From assembly GCF_001865015.1 (NCBI RefSeq), contig NZ_MJGV01000018.1, forward strand, positions 63,170 to 111,748: DNA of 48,579 nucleotides, read 5' to 3'. Numbering within the stretch: the first letter of the stretch is position 1; every line of letters begins with the position of its first letter. Position numbers and translations under genes: made by a program. The notes below the pieces were generated by a model. It was not told where the DNA came from and made no database searches. It saw only the letters and a list, made by a program, of their open reading frames with translations. Source of the stretch: Curtobacterium sp. MMLR14_010 (GTDB taxonomy: Bacteria; Actinomycetota; Actinomycetes; Actinomycetales; Microbacteriaceae). Positions 19,769 to 28,665 of this stretch are shown in pieces.

Positions 19769-19803
19769 CCGACCTGGAGGCCCGACCCGGTCCTCCAGGT
19801 CGG
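19769..19803. terminator. Bidirectional hairpin terminator
   Basis: Arms CCGACCTGGAGG (19769-19780) and CCTCCAGGTCGG (19792-19803) form a perfect 12-bp stem with an 11-nt loop, between the convergent ends of the coiled-coil gene and the alpha/beta hydrolase gene. Confidence 0.75.
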
Positions 19804-19829
19804 CTCACCCTGGTGGCGTGGTGCGGTCC

Positions 19830-20585
19830 TCAGCGCGGCCAGTGGGTCGGCAGTGGTGCCGACCCCGGCACGACGAGGTCCGCGACGGCGTCGAGGACGA
19901 CGCGGACGTACCGCTCCCCCACCCAGAGGTGCTTCGCACCCGGCACCGGCACGACGCGGACGTTCGGCGCGACTGCGAACCGCCGGGCGGCGGCGTCGGG
20001 CTGCAGGAAGTCGTCGTGCTCCGGCACGAGTGCGACCACCGGCACGTCGACGGCGGCCCAGCGGGCGAGTTCCTCGTCGCTCGTGCGGTGCAACGGCGGC
20101 GAGAGCAGGACGACCCCGGCGACGGCGCCGGCCTCGACGTGTTCGAGCGCGTGCTTGAGGATCACCTCGGTCCCGAAGGACCACCCGACGAGCCACGGTG
20201 TCGGCAGCCCGCGGGCAGTGACGTCGGCGACGGCCGCGCGCAGGTCGAAGCCCTCGGAGACGCCGTCGCCGAAGGTGCCCTCGGACGTGCCGCGCGGGGA
20301 GGTCACCGAGCGGAAGTTGAAGCGGAGCACCGCGATGTCGGCGAGCTCCGGCAGCCGGGCTGCCGCCTTCTTCAGGACGTGCGAGTCCATGAAGCCCTGC
20401 GCGGTGGGCAACGGGTGCAGCGTGACGATCGTGCCGCGGGCGGGGCGTCCCTGCGGCTCGGCGAGCTCCCCCACCAGGGTGAAGTGGTCGTCGGTCACGA
20501 GCTCCACCTCGGTGCGGACGGCGGGCAGCACCGTGGCCGAGCGGATCTCGGTGTCCGCACCGACCTGGCTGTGCGCATCCGTCAT
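19830..20585 (-). CDS. Alpha/beta hydrolase family protein
   Basis: A 251-residue soluble hydrolase-fold protein of the small alpha/beta group with unknown substrate. The nucleophile elbow appears as GWSFGTE (S168), the usual GxSxG. The oxyanion-side stretch is TLHPLPTAQGFMDSHVLKKAA. Downstream acid and base candidates are the Asp in VPEHDDFLQP and the His in GAKHLWVG, which resemble the YfhR/dienelactone-hydrolase-like proteins. The start codon overlaps the stop of the upstream zinc-ribbon gene as ATGA, so the pair is coupled. Nothing nearby names a pathway. Confidence 0.88.
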   Translation of the reverse strand: MTDAHSQVGADTEIRSATVLPAVRTEVELVTDDHFTLVGELAEPQGRPARGTIVTLHPLPTAQGFMDSHVLKKAAARLPELADIAVLRFNFRSVTSPRGTSEGTFGDGVSEGFDLRAAVADVTARGLPTPWLVGWSFGTEVILKHALEHVEAGAVAGVVLLSPPLHRTSDEELARWAAVDVPVVALVPEHDDFLQPDAAARRFAVAPNVRVVPVPGAKHLWVGERYVRVVLDAVADLVVPGSAPLPTHWPR

Positions 20586-20899
20586 GCCGTCCTCCAGCAG
20601 TGGTTGTGCCAGTGCCGGCGGGACGCGAGGTCGGCTGCGTCGCCGAGGACGCCGTCGGCACGCCAGACCACCACGTGCGCGACGCCCGGCTCGATCGTCA
20701 GACCGCAGCCCGGGCAGAGGTACTCCTTCTGCGCGGACGCCGTCGAGATCGGCTGGACGGCGTACTCACGGCCGCGACGGACCTCGGTCCGCTTCCAACC
20801 GCTCATGAGTCGGTCGAGGCCGAAGGGCTCCTCGACGTCCTCGACCCGAGCGCCGTCGGCTCGACCCCGTGGTCGCCGCGGCCGGTTGCTGCGCGGCAC
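20582..20899 (-). CDS. Small conserved zinc-ribbon-like protein
   Basis: A short protein of a conserved actinobacterial family, often labelled ATP/GTP-binding without evidence. From the GTG at 20899 it has 105 residues; a longer frame from 20956 would overlap the preceding gene by 41 nt, so I prefer 20899, though no clear ribosome site supports either. The conserved core reads SGWKRTEVRRGREYAVQPI, then EYLCPGCGLTI, AHVVVWRADG and RRHWHNHCW. The CPGC pair and the later His/Cys residues look like a single zinc site. The N-terminal 30 residues are basic and likely disordered. Function unknown. Confidence 0.8.
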   Translation of the reverse strand: MPRSNRPRRPRGRADGARVEDVEEPFGLDRLMSGWKRTEVRRGREYAVQPISTASAQKEYLCPGCGLTIEPGVAHVVVWRADGVLGDAADLASRRHWHNHCWRTA

Positions 20900-20915
20900 T
20901 GGTGGGGGCTGCCGA

Positions 20916-21920
20916 TCAGTACCAGTTGAAGGACTGGCTGTGGCCCCAGGCGCCACACGGGGTGCCGTAGACGCCGGAGATGTAGTTCAGGCCCCAGGTG
21001 ATCTGCGTGGCGGGGTTCGTCTGCCAGTCGGCACCGGCGGTCGCCATCTTGCTGCCGGGCAGGGCCTGCGGGATGCCGTAGGCGCCACTCGGGTTGTAGG
21101 CGTTGACGCGCCAGCCGGACTCCTTGTTCCACAGGGAGACGAGGCAGCTGTACTGGTCGTTGCCCCAGCCACGGGCGGTGACGAGCTCGAGTGCGATCGC
21201 CTGTGCGCTGCCCGGGTCGGGCGTCGCGGCGACGGCGGCGATGCTGTTGGACGGGGTGACTGCGGCGGCGGTCGGGGACGCAGATGCGGTCGGGGTCGCT
21301 GCGTCGTCGGTCGTCGTGTCGTCCGTCGCCGTCACGGCCGGAGCGGGCTTGACGACCTTCTTCGGCACCGGCTTGGTGATGTCGTAGCTGTCGCGGGTCA
21401 CGTCGAAGGCGGCGTAGGTGCCGTGCGCGCTGAACTGCTGCGGCGCCGCGGGGGCCTTCGTGAGCACCGGGGTGTCGACGGCGGCCTGGGCGACGTCGGC
21501 CTGCAGCGGGTTGAACAGCGAGCCACAGGCCAGCAGGGCGACCGCGAAGAAGGAGAGCGCCGGCACGTTCGAGCGGCGGCGCATGAAGCCGTTGAGCGTG
21601 GCGTCCGACGAGGGACGACGTGCCTGCGGGGCGATGCGGTTCTTCGGGCTGGTGCGGGACACGGCGCCGCGGCGCTGCTTGACGACGCGGGGGTCCGACG
21701 GCGTGGCCGGGCTGACGCGGTTGGCCGCCACCGACTTCGGCGCGACCGGCGCGGGAGCCAGGCCCTGCTGCGTGGAAGTCGGTGCGGTCGGGTCCACCGA
21801 CTGCACCGGGGTCTCCGCCGTGCGGGTTCGGTTCAGTGCCGCGCGGCGCTCGCTGACCTGGTGGTCGAGCTGCTGCCGGGATGCGCGGTCGGAGCTGAGG
21901 TCTGCCGTGTGCCTGCCCAT
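20916..21920 (-). CDS. Lytic-transglycosylase-like cell-wall protein
   Basis: The 334-residue protein probably cleaves or remodels peptidoglycan outside the membrane. Residues 1-115 are basic, Pro/Thr-rich and likely cytoplasmic and disordered. A hydrophobic helix spans about 118-137 (ALSFFAVALLACGS), then a Pro/Ala/Thr-rich linker to about 240. The C-terminal domain carries the lysozyme-like stretch SLWNKESGWRVNAYNPSGAY, with E267 as the likely catalytic acid, and GIPQALPG, as in small SLT-type actinobacterial proteins. A start at Met113 (21584) would turn the helix into a simple signal peptide, but the upstream frame is well coded and has an ATG start, so I keep the longer form. Confidence 0.85.
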   Translation of the reverse strand: MGRHTADLSSDRASRQQLDHQVSERRAALNRTRTAETPVQSVDPTAPTSTQQGLAPAPVAPKSVAANRVSPATPSDPRVVKQRRGAVSRTSPKNRIAPQARRPSSDATLNGFMRRRSNVPALSFFAVALLACGSLFNPLQADVAQAAVDTPVLTKAPAAPQQFSAHGTYAAFDVTRDSYDITKPVPKKVVKPAPAVTATDDTTTDDAATPTASASPTAAAVTPSNSIAAVAATPDPGSAQAIALELVTARGWGNDQYSCLVSLWNKESGWRVNAYNPSGAYGIPQALPGSKMATAGADWQTNPATQITWGLNYISGVYGTPCGAWGHSQSFNWY

Positions 21921-22000
21921 GAGTCTGACCAGGATAACGGAACGATCACGGAAAGCGAAGCACCTGGCACCAGCGCGTCGCGCCGGGGTCCGTCGACGGG

Positions 22001-22549
22001 TCAGCGGACGGCGAGCATGACCTCGACGACGGCGTCGAGGAGTGCGTCGACCTGGGCCTCGCGGTACCCGCCGTGCTTGGGGCGGAACACGATGGAGCGG
22101 ACCTCGGTCAGGCTCAGCGGCTTGCCCTCGCGGAAGTAGCCACCCAGCCGCTGCGCGAAGGCGTCGACGTCCTTCGGGTGGTACCCGGTCGCCAGGACGT
22201 TCACGCGGTGGAAGCGCTGACCGTCGGGGCGGTCCAGGCGCTCGACCACGTCGGACGCCTTCGTGCGGGCGTCGGCGTACCAGGTCTTCTGCCCGACGTC
22301 GGCGATCTCGCGCTCGCGCTCCCGAGCGGCGAAGGCGTCCTCGAGGCGCTCGAGCGCGGCGTCGACGTGCTGGGTCGAGTACCCGCCCTTCTTCATCGAG
22401 AAGGCGGTCGCGCGGATCTTCGCGGCCTCGAGTCCCGGGGCGCTGTCGTTCGCGGTGTAGGCGCGGCGGGCGTCCTCGAGGAAACGGTCGACCTCGTCGA
22501 CGTCGTAGCCGAGGACCGAGCGGGGAGTTGTCGGGAACGTCGTGGGCAC
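22001..22549 (-). CDS. DivIVA-like protein with four short repeats
   Basis: The 182-residue protein consists largely of four copies of a DivIVA-head-like unit: GYDVDEVDRFLEDA, GGYSTQHVDAALERLEDA, GYHPKDVDAFAQRLGG and GGYREAQVDALLDAV. Each has the Gly-Tyr...Val-Asp signature in which an aromatic residue precedes the first helix. There is no long coiled coil after them, unlike true DivIVA. The start at GTG 22549 is preferred because a -10-like CAGAAT (22561-22556) ends 6 nt upstream, suggesting a leaderless message; an upstream ATG-type frame to 22573 runs through that promoter. It lies downstream of cdsA on the same strand. Confidence 0.85.
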   Translation of the reverse strand: MPTTFPTTPRSVLGYDVDEVDRFLEDARRAYTANDSAPGLEAAKIRATAFSMKKGGYSTQHVDAALERLEDAFAAREREREIADVGQKTWYADARTKASDVVERLDRPDGQRFHRVNVLATGYHPKDVDAFAQRLGGYFREGKPLSLTEVRSIVFRPKHGGYREAQVDALLDAVVEVMLAVR

Positions 22550-22555
22550 GGCGTC

Positions 22556-22561
22556 ATTCTG
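22556..22561 (-). promoter_or_regulatory. Possible -10 box, leaderless start of the DivIVA-repeat gene
   Basis: CAGAAT ends 6 nt before the GTG at 22549. It matches the A and T positions of the -10 consensus but has no clear -35. Confidence 0.35.
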
Positions 22562-22615
22562 CCAGCACACCACCCTGGGACCCGCTGGACGCGCGGGGCC
22601 ACCGAACCGCTCGGG

Positions 22616-23635
22616 TCAGTGGTTGACGATCAGGTAGAGCACGTAGCCGACGGCCGCCGACGGCAGGATGCTGTCGATCCGGTCGAGCAGGCCGCCGTGG
22701 CCCGGCAGGAACGACGAGATGTCCTTGATGCCGAGGTCGCGCTTGATCATCGACTCGGTCAGGTCACCGAGCGTCGCCGAGCCGGAGATGAGCACGCCGA
22801 GGATGATGCCGAACCACCACGGCATCTCGAGCATGAGCCACGACACCAGGATGCCCATGACGATGCTGGCCGCGACGGAGCCGGCGAAGCCCTCCCACGT
22901 CTTCTTCGGGCTGATCCGCGGCGCCATCGGGTGCTTGCCGAGGTTGAGCCCGGTGGCGTACGCCCCGGTGTCGACCGCGACGACGACGAGGATGAAGCCG
23001 ACCACCCAGAAGTTGCCGCGGTCGAGTGCCGACAGGAGCACCACGCACGCGCCGAGGAGCGTGACGTAGGCCTGCACGAACAGCCCGTTCGTCAGGTCGC
23101 GGACCACGTTGCCCCTGGACGGGCGCGGCCGTGCGACGGCGACCTCGACCAGCCGCCAGACCGAGATGAGGACGATCCCGCCGAGGATCGTGAAGAGCGC
23201 CTGGACCTGTCCGCCGAGGAACGCCGCCGGCACCATCGCGACCGCCGTGGCGACGCTCGGGATGCGCGGGACGTCACGGCCGGCGAAGCGCATCGCGCCC
23301 GCGAGCTCCCACACGCCGAAGCCGAGCAGGAACGCGGCGACGACCATGAACGACGGGGTCCAGAGCAGCAGTGACCCGAGCATCACGACGGCGAACGCCA
23401 GCGCGATCGCGATCGCTGCGGGCAGGTTGCGCCCGGTGCGCGCGGTCAGGGCCTCGTTGCGGGCGTCGAAGGACGCACGGCGCGCGTCGAACGACGCCCG
23501 GCGCTGGCGGAGCTGGGCCTCGAAGTCCGTCCGTGCGGCGCGGGCCCTGGCATCGAAGTCCTGCCGGAGGCCCTTCGCCGACGGGCGGGGGTCATCTGCT
23601 GTCGGGCGGTCGGCGCCCTCGTCGTGACGCCGCAT
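22616..23635 (-). CDS. cdsA: Phosphatidate cytidylyltransferase
   Basis: CdsA makes CDP-diacylglycerol from phosphatidic acid and CTP at the membrane. The 339-residue protein has a cytoplasmic N-terminal tail of about 68 residues with the duplicated RRASFDA, then about eight hydrophobic helices. The family signature near the C-terminus is intact: SMIKRDLGIKD followed by FLPGHGGLLDRID. GLNLGKHPMAPRISPKKTWEG upstream of it is also typical. The start overlaps the frr stop by one base (TGATG), so it is coupled to frr as in many actinobacteria. Confidence 0.95.
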   Translation of the reverse strand: MRRHDEGADRPTADDPRPSAKGLRQDFDARARAARTDFEAQLRQRRASFDARRASFDARNEALTARTGRNLPAAIAIALAFAVVMLGSLLLWTPSFMVVAAFLLGFGVWELAGAMRFAGRDVPRIPSVATAVAMVPAAFLGGQVQALFTILGGIVLISVWRLVEVAVARPRPSRGNVVRDLTNGLFVQAYVTLLGACVVLLSALDRGNFWVVGFILVVVAVDTGAYATGLNLGKHPMAPRISPKKTWEGFAGSVAASIVMGILVSWLMLEMPWWFGIILGVLISGSATLGDLTESMIKRDLGIKDISSFLPGHGGLLDRIDSILPSAAVGYVLYLIVNH

Positions 23636-24189
23636 CAGACCTCGAGGAGTTCGGCTTCCTTCTTCTTCAGCGACTCGTCGATCAGGTCGACGTGCTTCTT
23701 CGTCAGGGCGTCGAGGTCCTTGTCGCCACGAGCGATGTCGTCGTCGGAGACCTCGCCCTTCAGGGCCTCGAGGTCGTCCTTGGCCTTGCGACGGATGTTG
23801 CGGATGACGACCTTGTGGTCCTCGCCCTTGCCACGCACGAGCTTCACGAACTCCTTGCGGCGGTCCTGGGTGAGCTCCGGGATCGTCACGCGGACGATCT
23901 CGCCGTCGTTCGTCGGGCTGGCGCCGAGGTTCGGGAAGGTCGCGATGGACCGCTCGATCTCCTTCAGCGCCGTCTTGTCGTACGGCGTCACGATGAGCGT
24001 CCGTGCCTCTGGCGTCTGCAGGGACGCCAGCTGCGCCAGCGGCGTCGGCGAGCCGTAGTAGTCGACCGGGATCTTCTGGAAGAGCGCGGCGTTGATGCGC
24101 CCGGTTCGGACGGTGGCGAAGTCGTCCTTGGCGACCTCGACGGCCTTCGCCATCTTCGCGGTCGCGTCGGTCATGACATCACTGATCAC
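23635..24189 (-). CDS. frr: Ribosome recycling factor
   Basis: RRF separates ribosomal subunits after termination, together with EF-G. The protein has 184 residues, the normal length. It carries the family core [20 protein letters not shown], then [10 protein letters not shown], and the C-terminal [15 protein letters not shown] segment (here [16 protein letters not shown]). It lies in the order pyrH-frr-cdsA, 46 nt after pyrH, and overlaps cdsA by one base. Confidence 0.97.
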   Translation of the reverse strand: MISDVMTDATAKMAKAVEVAKDDFATVRTGRINAALFQKIPVDYYGSPTPLAQLASLQTPEARTLIVTPYDKTALKEIERSIATFPNLGASPTNDGEIVRVTIPELTQDRRKEFVKLVRGKGEDHKVVIRNIRRKAKDDLEALKGEVSDDDIARGDKDLDALTKKHVDLIDESLKKKEAELLEV

Positions 24190-24235
24190 GGTGGGTCTCC
24201 TTCGGTACGTCGTCGAGTCTAGTCAGGCGCTCGGG

Positions 24236-24955
24236 TCAGTTGCTGACCACGGTGCCGATGCGCTCGCCCCGGATGGCGGCAGCGACGTTGCCCTCGCCCT
24301 CCATGCCGAAGACGTGCATCGGCATGCCGTTGTCCATGCAGAGCGAGAACGCGGTGGCGTCCACGACCTTGAGTCCCTGCAGCAGGGCGTCCTGGTACGT
24401 CACGTGGCGCAGCTTCTCGGCGGTCGGGTCCTTCTTCGGGTCCGCGGAGTACACGCCGTCGACGCCGTTCTTGGCGACGAGGACCTCGGTCGCGCCGATC
24501 TCGAGCGCACGCTGCGCGGCGACCGTGTCGGTGGAGAAGTAGGGCAGCCCGGCGCCGGCACCGAAGATGACGACCCGGCCCTTCTCGAGGTGCCGCTCGG
24601 CGCGCCGCGGGATGTACGGCTCGGCGACCTGGGTCATGCTGATCGCGGACTGCACCCGGGTGGCCGCACCGGCCTGCTCGAGGAAGTCCTGGAGCGCCAG
24701 GGCGTTCATGACCGTGCCGAGCATGCCCATGTAGTCGGCACGCCCGCGGTCCATGCCGCGCTGCGAGAGCTCGGCGCCGCGGAAGAAGTTGCCACCACCG
24801 ACGACGATCGCGACCTCGACCTCGCGCGCGGCCTCGGCGATCTGCTTGGCGATGGTGGCGATGACGTCGGGGTTGACCCCCAGGGAGCCGGCGCCGAACG
24901 CCTCTCCGGAGAGCTTCAGCAGGACCCGTCGGCGTCCGGTCGTCTCGTCGGTCAT
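24236..24955 (-). CDS. pyrH: UMP kinase
   Basis: PyrH phosphorylates UMP to UDP in pyrimidine nucleotide synthesis. From the ATG at 24955 it has 239 residues; AAGGG lies 8 nt upstream, while a slightly earlier GTG is less well placed. The sequence has [11 protein letters not shown], the glycine-rich [32 protein letters not shown] and the C-terminal [13 protein letters not shown], all typical of the amino-acid-kinase-fold UMP kinases. A candidate promoter -10 lies at 24992-24987 after a terminator that separates it from tsf. Confidence 0.97.
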   Translation of the reverse strand: MTDETTGRRRVLLKLSGEAFGAGSLGVNPDVIATIAKQIAEAAREVEVAIVVGGGNFFRGAELSQRGMDRGRADYMGMLGTVMNALALQDFLEQAGAATRVQSAISMTQVAEPYIPRRAERHLEKGRVVIFGAGAGLPYFSTDTVAAQRALEIGATEVLVAKNGVDGVYSADPKKDPTAEKLRHVTYQDALLQGLKVVDATAFSLCMDNGMPMHVFGMEGEGNVAAAIRGERIGTVVSN

Positions 24956-24986
24956 GTGTCGCACCCTTCGTCGAATGTCTCGTGGG

Positions 24987-24992
24987 AATCTA
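24987..24992 (-). promoter_or_regulatory. -10 box for the pyrH-frr-cdsA operon
   Basis: TAGATT reads toward pyrH and gives a leader of about 25 nt with an AAGGG ribosome site. The -35 region is GC-rich and poor. Confidence 0.5.
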
Positions 24993-25062
24993 CCCGGCCG
25001 GAGCCGGTGCGGCGGAGGCAGGTGGAGCCTCCAGACCGTCGCACGCGCCGCAGCGCGCAGAA

Positions 25063-25097
25063 ACGGGGCCAGGAACCGATGTGGTTCCTGGCCCCGT
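25063..25097 (-). terminator. Hairpin terminator between tsf and pyrH
   Basis: Arms ACGGGGCCAGGAACC (25063-25077) and the exact complement (25083-25097) form a 15-bp stem with a 5-nt loop, 10 nt after the tsf stop. Confidence 0.85.
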
Positions 25098-25107
25098 CAC
25101 GGGTTCG

Positions 25108-25935
25108 TTACGCGCCGACCTTGACGCGGGCGAAGCCCTGGATCGTGATGCCGGCGTTGGCGGCGGCCTTCGCGACGGAGATCTTGTTGTCCTTCGCGTA
25201 GTCCTGGTCGAGGAGCGACACCTGCTTGATGTAGGCGTTCACCCGACCCTCGACGATCTTCGGGAGGGCGGCCTCGGGCTTGCCCTCCTCACGCGTGATC
25301 GCCTCGACGGTGGCGCGCTCCTTGGCGATCTCGTCGGCCGGGACCTCGTCGCGCGTCAGGTACGTCGGGTTCGCGAACGCGACGTGCTGCGCGATCGAAC
25401 GGGCCTCGGCCGCGTTGTCGCCCTCGTAGGCGACGACGACGGCGATCTGCGGGGGCAGGTCCTGGCTCGTCTTGTGCAGGTAGATCTCGAAGGAGGAGCC
25501 CTCGACACGGCGGACCGTGCGGACCTCGAGCTTCTCGCCGAGCGCTGCGGCGTTCTCGTTGACGACGTCGAGGACGGTCTTGCCGTCGAGCGGGGCCTGG
25601 TTGGCCGACGCGACGTCGGTGGCGCCCGCAGCGGCGACCGCGGCGAGGACCTTGTCGGCGAGGGTGGTGAACTTCTCGTTCTTCGCGACGAAGTCGGTCT
25701 CGCTGGCCAGCTCGACGACGGTGGCGGCACCGTTGTCGGCGGTCGCGACGACGACGCCCTCGGAGGTGGCGCGGTCATCGCGCTTGGCGACGGCCTTGGC
25801 ACCCTTGATGCGGAGCAGCTCGACGGCCTTGTCGTAGTCGCCGTCGGCCTCGACGAGCGCGTTCTTCGCGTCCATCATGCCGGCCCCGAGGTCCTCGCGG
25901 AGCTTCTTCACGTCCTGTGCGGTGAAGTTTGCCAT
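25108..25935 (-). CDS. tsf: Elongation factor Ts
   Basis: EF-Ts recycles EF-Tu by exchanging GDP for GTP. The protein has 275 residues starting at MANFTAQDVKKLREDLGAGM. The diagnostic TDFVAKNEKF segment (as SETDFVAKNEKF) lies near residue 80. The C-terminal domain ends VAKAAANAGITIQGFARVKVGA. The start at 25935 matches the family N-terminus; a longer frame reaching 26022 runs through the rpsB stop and is ignored. It follows rpsB by 87 nt and is closed by a strong hairpin. Confidence 0.97.
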   Translation of the reverse strand: MANFTAQDVKKLREDLGAGMMDAKNALVEADGDYDKAVELLRIKGAKAVAKRDDRATSEGVVVATADNGAATVVELASETDFVAKNEKFTTLADKVLAAVAAAGATDVASANQAPLDGKTVLDVVNENAAALGEKLEVRTVRRVEGSSFEIYLHKTSQDLPPQIAVVVAYEGDNAAEARSIAQHVAFANPTYLTRDEVPADEIAKERATVEAITREEGKPEAALPKIVEGRVNAYIKQVSLLDQDYAKDNKISVAKAAANAGITIQGFARVKVGA

Positions 25936-26022
25936 TGGCTGGCGTCCTTTCTGGACTGTGCGTGTGTGGGGATCGAGCGGAGTCGAGGGCGCCGAGCCGT
26001 GTGGCCCGGCGCCCTCGGACAC

Positions 26023-26949
26023 TCACTCGGCGGGGGTGGTCTCCGCAGCGGCAGCGGCCTCGGCGGTCGGCTCGGCGTTCTTCGCGGCGTCGGGGATCGG
26101 CTCGCCGATCTCCTTGTCCGCGACCTGCGCGTCCGCGTTGTTCTCCTCGACCGTGCTGCCCTCGGGGGCGGCGTCGGCGGCCGGCGTCGCGCTGTCGCCA
26201 CCGAGGAGCTCCTGCTCCCACTCGGCGAGCGGCTCGGTGGCCTCGTCGTCGTCGCCACCGTTGTGGCGGGTCTTGAGGCCCTCGGCTGCGGCGTCCGCGA
26301 TGATGCGGGTCAGCAGGCCGACGGAGCGGATCGCGTCGTCGTTGCCCGGGATCGGGTACGTGATCTCGTCGGGGTCGCAGTTGGTGTCGAGGATGCCGAT
26401 GACCGGGATCCCGAGCTTCTGCGCCTCGTCGACGGCGAGGTGCTCCTTCTTGGTGTCGACGATCCAGAGCGCGCTCGGGGTCCGCGTGAGGTTGCGGATG
26501 CCGCCGAGGGTCTTGTGGAGCTTGTCCAGCTCGCGCTTCTTGATGAGGAGCTCCTTCTTGGTGAAGCCCTTCGTCGTGTCGTCGAAGTCGAGCTCCTCGA
26601 GCTCCTTCATGCGCGCGAGGCGCTTGGACACCGTCTGGAAGTTCGTGAGCAGACCGCCGAGCCAACGCTGGTTGACGTACGGCTGGCCGACGCGGGTCGC
26701 CTGCTCGGCGATGGAGCCCTGCGCCTGCTTCTTGGTGCCCACGAAGAGGATCGTGCCACCGTGCGAGACCGTCTCCTTGACGAAGTCGTACGCGCGGTCG
26801 ATGAACGCCAGCGACTGCTGGAGGTCGATGATGTGGATGCCCGAGCGCTCGGCGAGGATGAAGCGCTTCACCTTCGGGTTCCACCGACGGGTCTGGTGTC
26901 CGAAGTGGACGCCGCTGTCGAGCAGCTGGCGGATGGTGACGACGGCCAT
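26023..26949 (-). CDS. rpsB: 30S ribosomal protein S2
   Basis: S2 is a small-subunit protein that helps recruit S1. It has 308 residues from [20 protein letters not shown] with AAGGAGG upstream. Family stretches include [22 protein letters not shown] and [20 protein letters not shown]. After about residue 240 comes an acidic Ala/Glu/Thr-rich tail typical of actinobacterial S2. The leader upstream is long and contains four hairpins. Confidence 0.97.
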   Translation of the reverse strand: MAVVTIRQLLDSGVHFGHQTRRWNPKVKRFILAERSGIHIIDLQQSLAFIDRAYDFVKETVSHGGTILFVGTKKQAQGSIAEQATRVGQPYVNQRWLGGLLTNFQTVSKRLARMKELEELDFDDTTKGFTKKELLIKKRELDKLHKTLGGIRNLTRTPSALWIVDTKKEHLAVDEAQKLGIPVIGILDTNCDPDEITYPIPGNDDAIRSVGLLTRIIADAAAEGLKTRHNGGDDDEATEPLAEWEQELLGGDSATPAADAAPEGSTVEENNADAQVADKEIGEPIPDAAKNAEPTAEAAAAAETTPAE

Positions 26950-27146
26950 GTGCCGTCCTCCTTCTGTGTTCTCGGCGCACGGCATGACCGTGCACCTGGT
27001 GCGGTTGTGTCGACCACGACCGGAGGTCGTGGTCCCTGGTGCCCTGACACGCGACCGCCCGCTCGTGAGAGCGGGACCGATGATCGGGTGCGTTGCGTGG
27101 ACACGCGAAGTCAGCGCGCCACGGCGCGCTGCTGGGGTCGATGTTA
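26950..27146 (-). promoter_or_regulatory. rpsB promoter and structured leader
   Basis: A -10 box TAACAT at 27146-27141 predicts a leader of about 185 nt before rpsB. The leader holds four hairpins in series: 27112-27131 (8-9 bp), 27058-27075 (7 bp, 4-nt loop), 27012-27034 (10 bp, 3-nt loop) and 26977-26993 (6 bp). Ribosomal-protein leaders of this kind often bind the protein they encode, so autoregulation by S2 is possible but unproven. Confidence 0.5.
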
Positions 27147-27152
27147 GCAGAA

Positions 27153-27202
27153 GGGAGGCCCGGATCACGTGCGCCGATCGGCGATGGTGATCCGGGCCTC
27201 CC
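27153..27202 (-). terminator. Hairpin terminator after the MFS transporter gene
   Basis: Arms 27153-27168 (GGGAGGCCCGGATCAC) and 27187-27202 pair perfectly over 16 bp; the loop contains a second small palindrome, CGCCGATCGGCG. It lies 21 nt past the MFS stop and just upstream of the rpsB promoter. Confidence 0.85.
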
Positions 27203-27222
27203 GTCCGGCACTGCGGTGGTGA

Positions 27223-28665
27223 CTAGGCCTTGGCGGCGCTCGTCTCCCCCTCGGCGGAGATGCCCATCTCCTCGAGCGAGCGGCCCTTCGTCTCGGGGAT
27301 CTTCGCGATCACGAAGAAGAACGAGATGAGGGCGAACAGCGCGTAGATGCCGTACGTGACGGTGAGGTTGAAGCCCGACAGGACCGGGAACGAGATCGTG
27401 ACGATGAAGTTCGCGACCCAGTTGGCGGCCGACCCGATGCCGAGCGCGGTCGCACGGATCCGGTTCGGGAACATCTCGCCGAGGAGCACCCACATGAGCG
27501 GACCCCAGGTGGCGCCGAACGAGACGACGAAGAGGTTCGCGAAGATGAGCGCGATGATGCCCCAGGCACCCGGCAGGCTCGGCTCGCCGTCGACCATCAC
27601 GGACTGCGAGAAGGCGATGGCGACCATGGCGAGCGAGACGAACATGCCCGCGGATCCGGCGACCAGGAGCGGCTTGCGACCGACCTTGTCCACCAGGAAG
27701 ATCGCGATGAAGGTCACCGCGACATTCACCACCGAGGTGATCGTCGAGATGAGGAACGAGTCGCTCTCCTTGAACCCGACGGCCTGCCAGAGGGTGGTCG
27801 AGTAGTAGAAGATCACGTTGATGCCGACGAACTGCTGCAGCACGGCCAGGATGATGCCGACCCAGACGATGGGCTGCAGGCCGAAGCGGTTGCCGCGGAT
27901 GGAGCCCTTCTTCTCGTTGGCTTCCTTCTCGATGCCGTCCTGGATCTCCTCCAGGCTCGTGTTCACCGTGTCGCGGGGCACGATCTTCGTCATGACCTCG
28001 CGGGCGTCGTCCTTCCGGCCCTTCGTGAGCAGGTAGCGCGGCGACTCCGGCAGCGTGATCGCCAGGATGCCGTAGACGATCGACGGGATCACGCCGACCA
28101 GGAACATCCAGCGCCAGGCCGGCAGACCGGCGACCTCGGCCGAGGCGCTGCCAGCCGTGACCGCGAAGAACTGGTCGGAGAGCAGGGCGGCGAAGATGCC
28201 GAGCGTGATCGCGAGCTGCTGGAACGAGGCCAGCCGCCCACGGATCGCCTTCGGGGAGACCTCGGAGATGTACGCGGGGGCGATGACCGACGCGGTGCCG
28301 ATGCCGAGACCGCCGATGAGGCGCCACAGGACGAAGTCCCACGTGGCGAACGCGAAGCCCGACCCGATCGAGGAGACGAAGAACAGCACGGCTGCCCAGA
28401 ACATCACCCGGGTGCGGCCCCAGCGGTCAGCGAGACGGCCGGCGAAGTAGGCGCCGAACGCACACCCGATGAGGGCCGAGGCGACCGCGAAGCCGCTGGC
28501 GCCCTCGGACAGGTCGAACTCGCCCTTGATGGCCTCGACGGCGCCGTTGATGACCGACGAGTCGAATCCGAAGAGGAAGCCACCCACGGCCGCCGCGATG
28601 GCGAAGAGGGTCACCTTCCCCTTGAACGCACGGTCTTCTCCGTGCCCGGTTGCTGTGTTCGACAC
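27223..28665 (-). CDS. Sugar-porter family MFS transporter
   Basis: A proton-coupled sugar or polyol importer of the major facilitator superfamily. The 480-residue protein starts at GTG 28665, four bases after AGGAG. Twelve hydrophobic helices are apparent, with a long cytoplasmic loop between helices 6 and 7. Sugar-porter signatures are all present: GRLADRWGR after helix 2, PESPRYLLTKGR before the loop, QQFVGINVIFYYS in helix 7, DKVGRKPLL after helix 8 and PETKGRSLEE at the C-terminus. Those features resemble the XylE/GalP/IolT type. The substrate cannot be assigned. It sits alone between the divergent M23 gene and rpsB, with its own promoter and terminator. Confidence 0.94.
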   Translation of the reverse strand: MSNTATGHGEDRAFKGKVTLFAIAAAVGGFLFGFDSSVINGAVEAIKGEFDLSEGASGFAVASALIGCAFGAYFAGRLADRWGRTRVMFWAAVLFFVSSIGSGFAFATWDFVLWRLIGGLGIGTASVIAPAYISEVSPKAIRGRLASFQQLAITLGIFAALLSDQFFAVTAGSASAEVAGLPAWRWMFLVGVIPSIVYGILAITLPESPRYLLTKGRKDDAREVMTKIVPRDTVNTSLEEIQDGIEKEANEKKGSIRGNRFGLQPIVWVGIILAVLQQFVGINVIFYYSTTLWQAVGFKESDSFLISTITSVVNVAVTFIAIFLVDKVGRKPLLVAGSAGMFVSLAMVAIAFSQSVMVDGEPSLPGAWGIIALIFANLFVVSFGATWGPLMWVLLGEMFPNRIRATALGIGSAANWVANFIVTISFPVLSGFNLTVTYGIYALFALISFFFVIAKIPETKGRSLEEMGISAEGETSAAKA

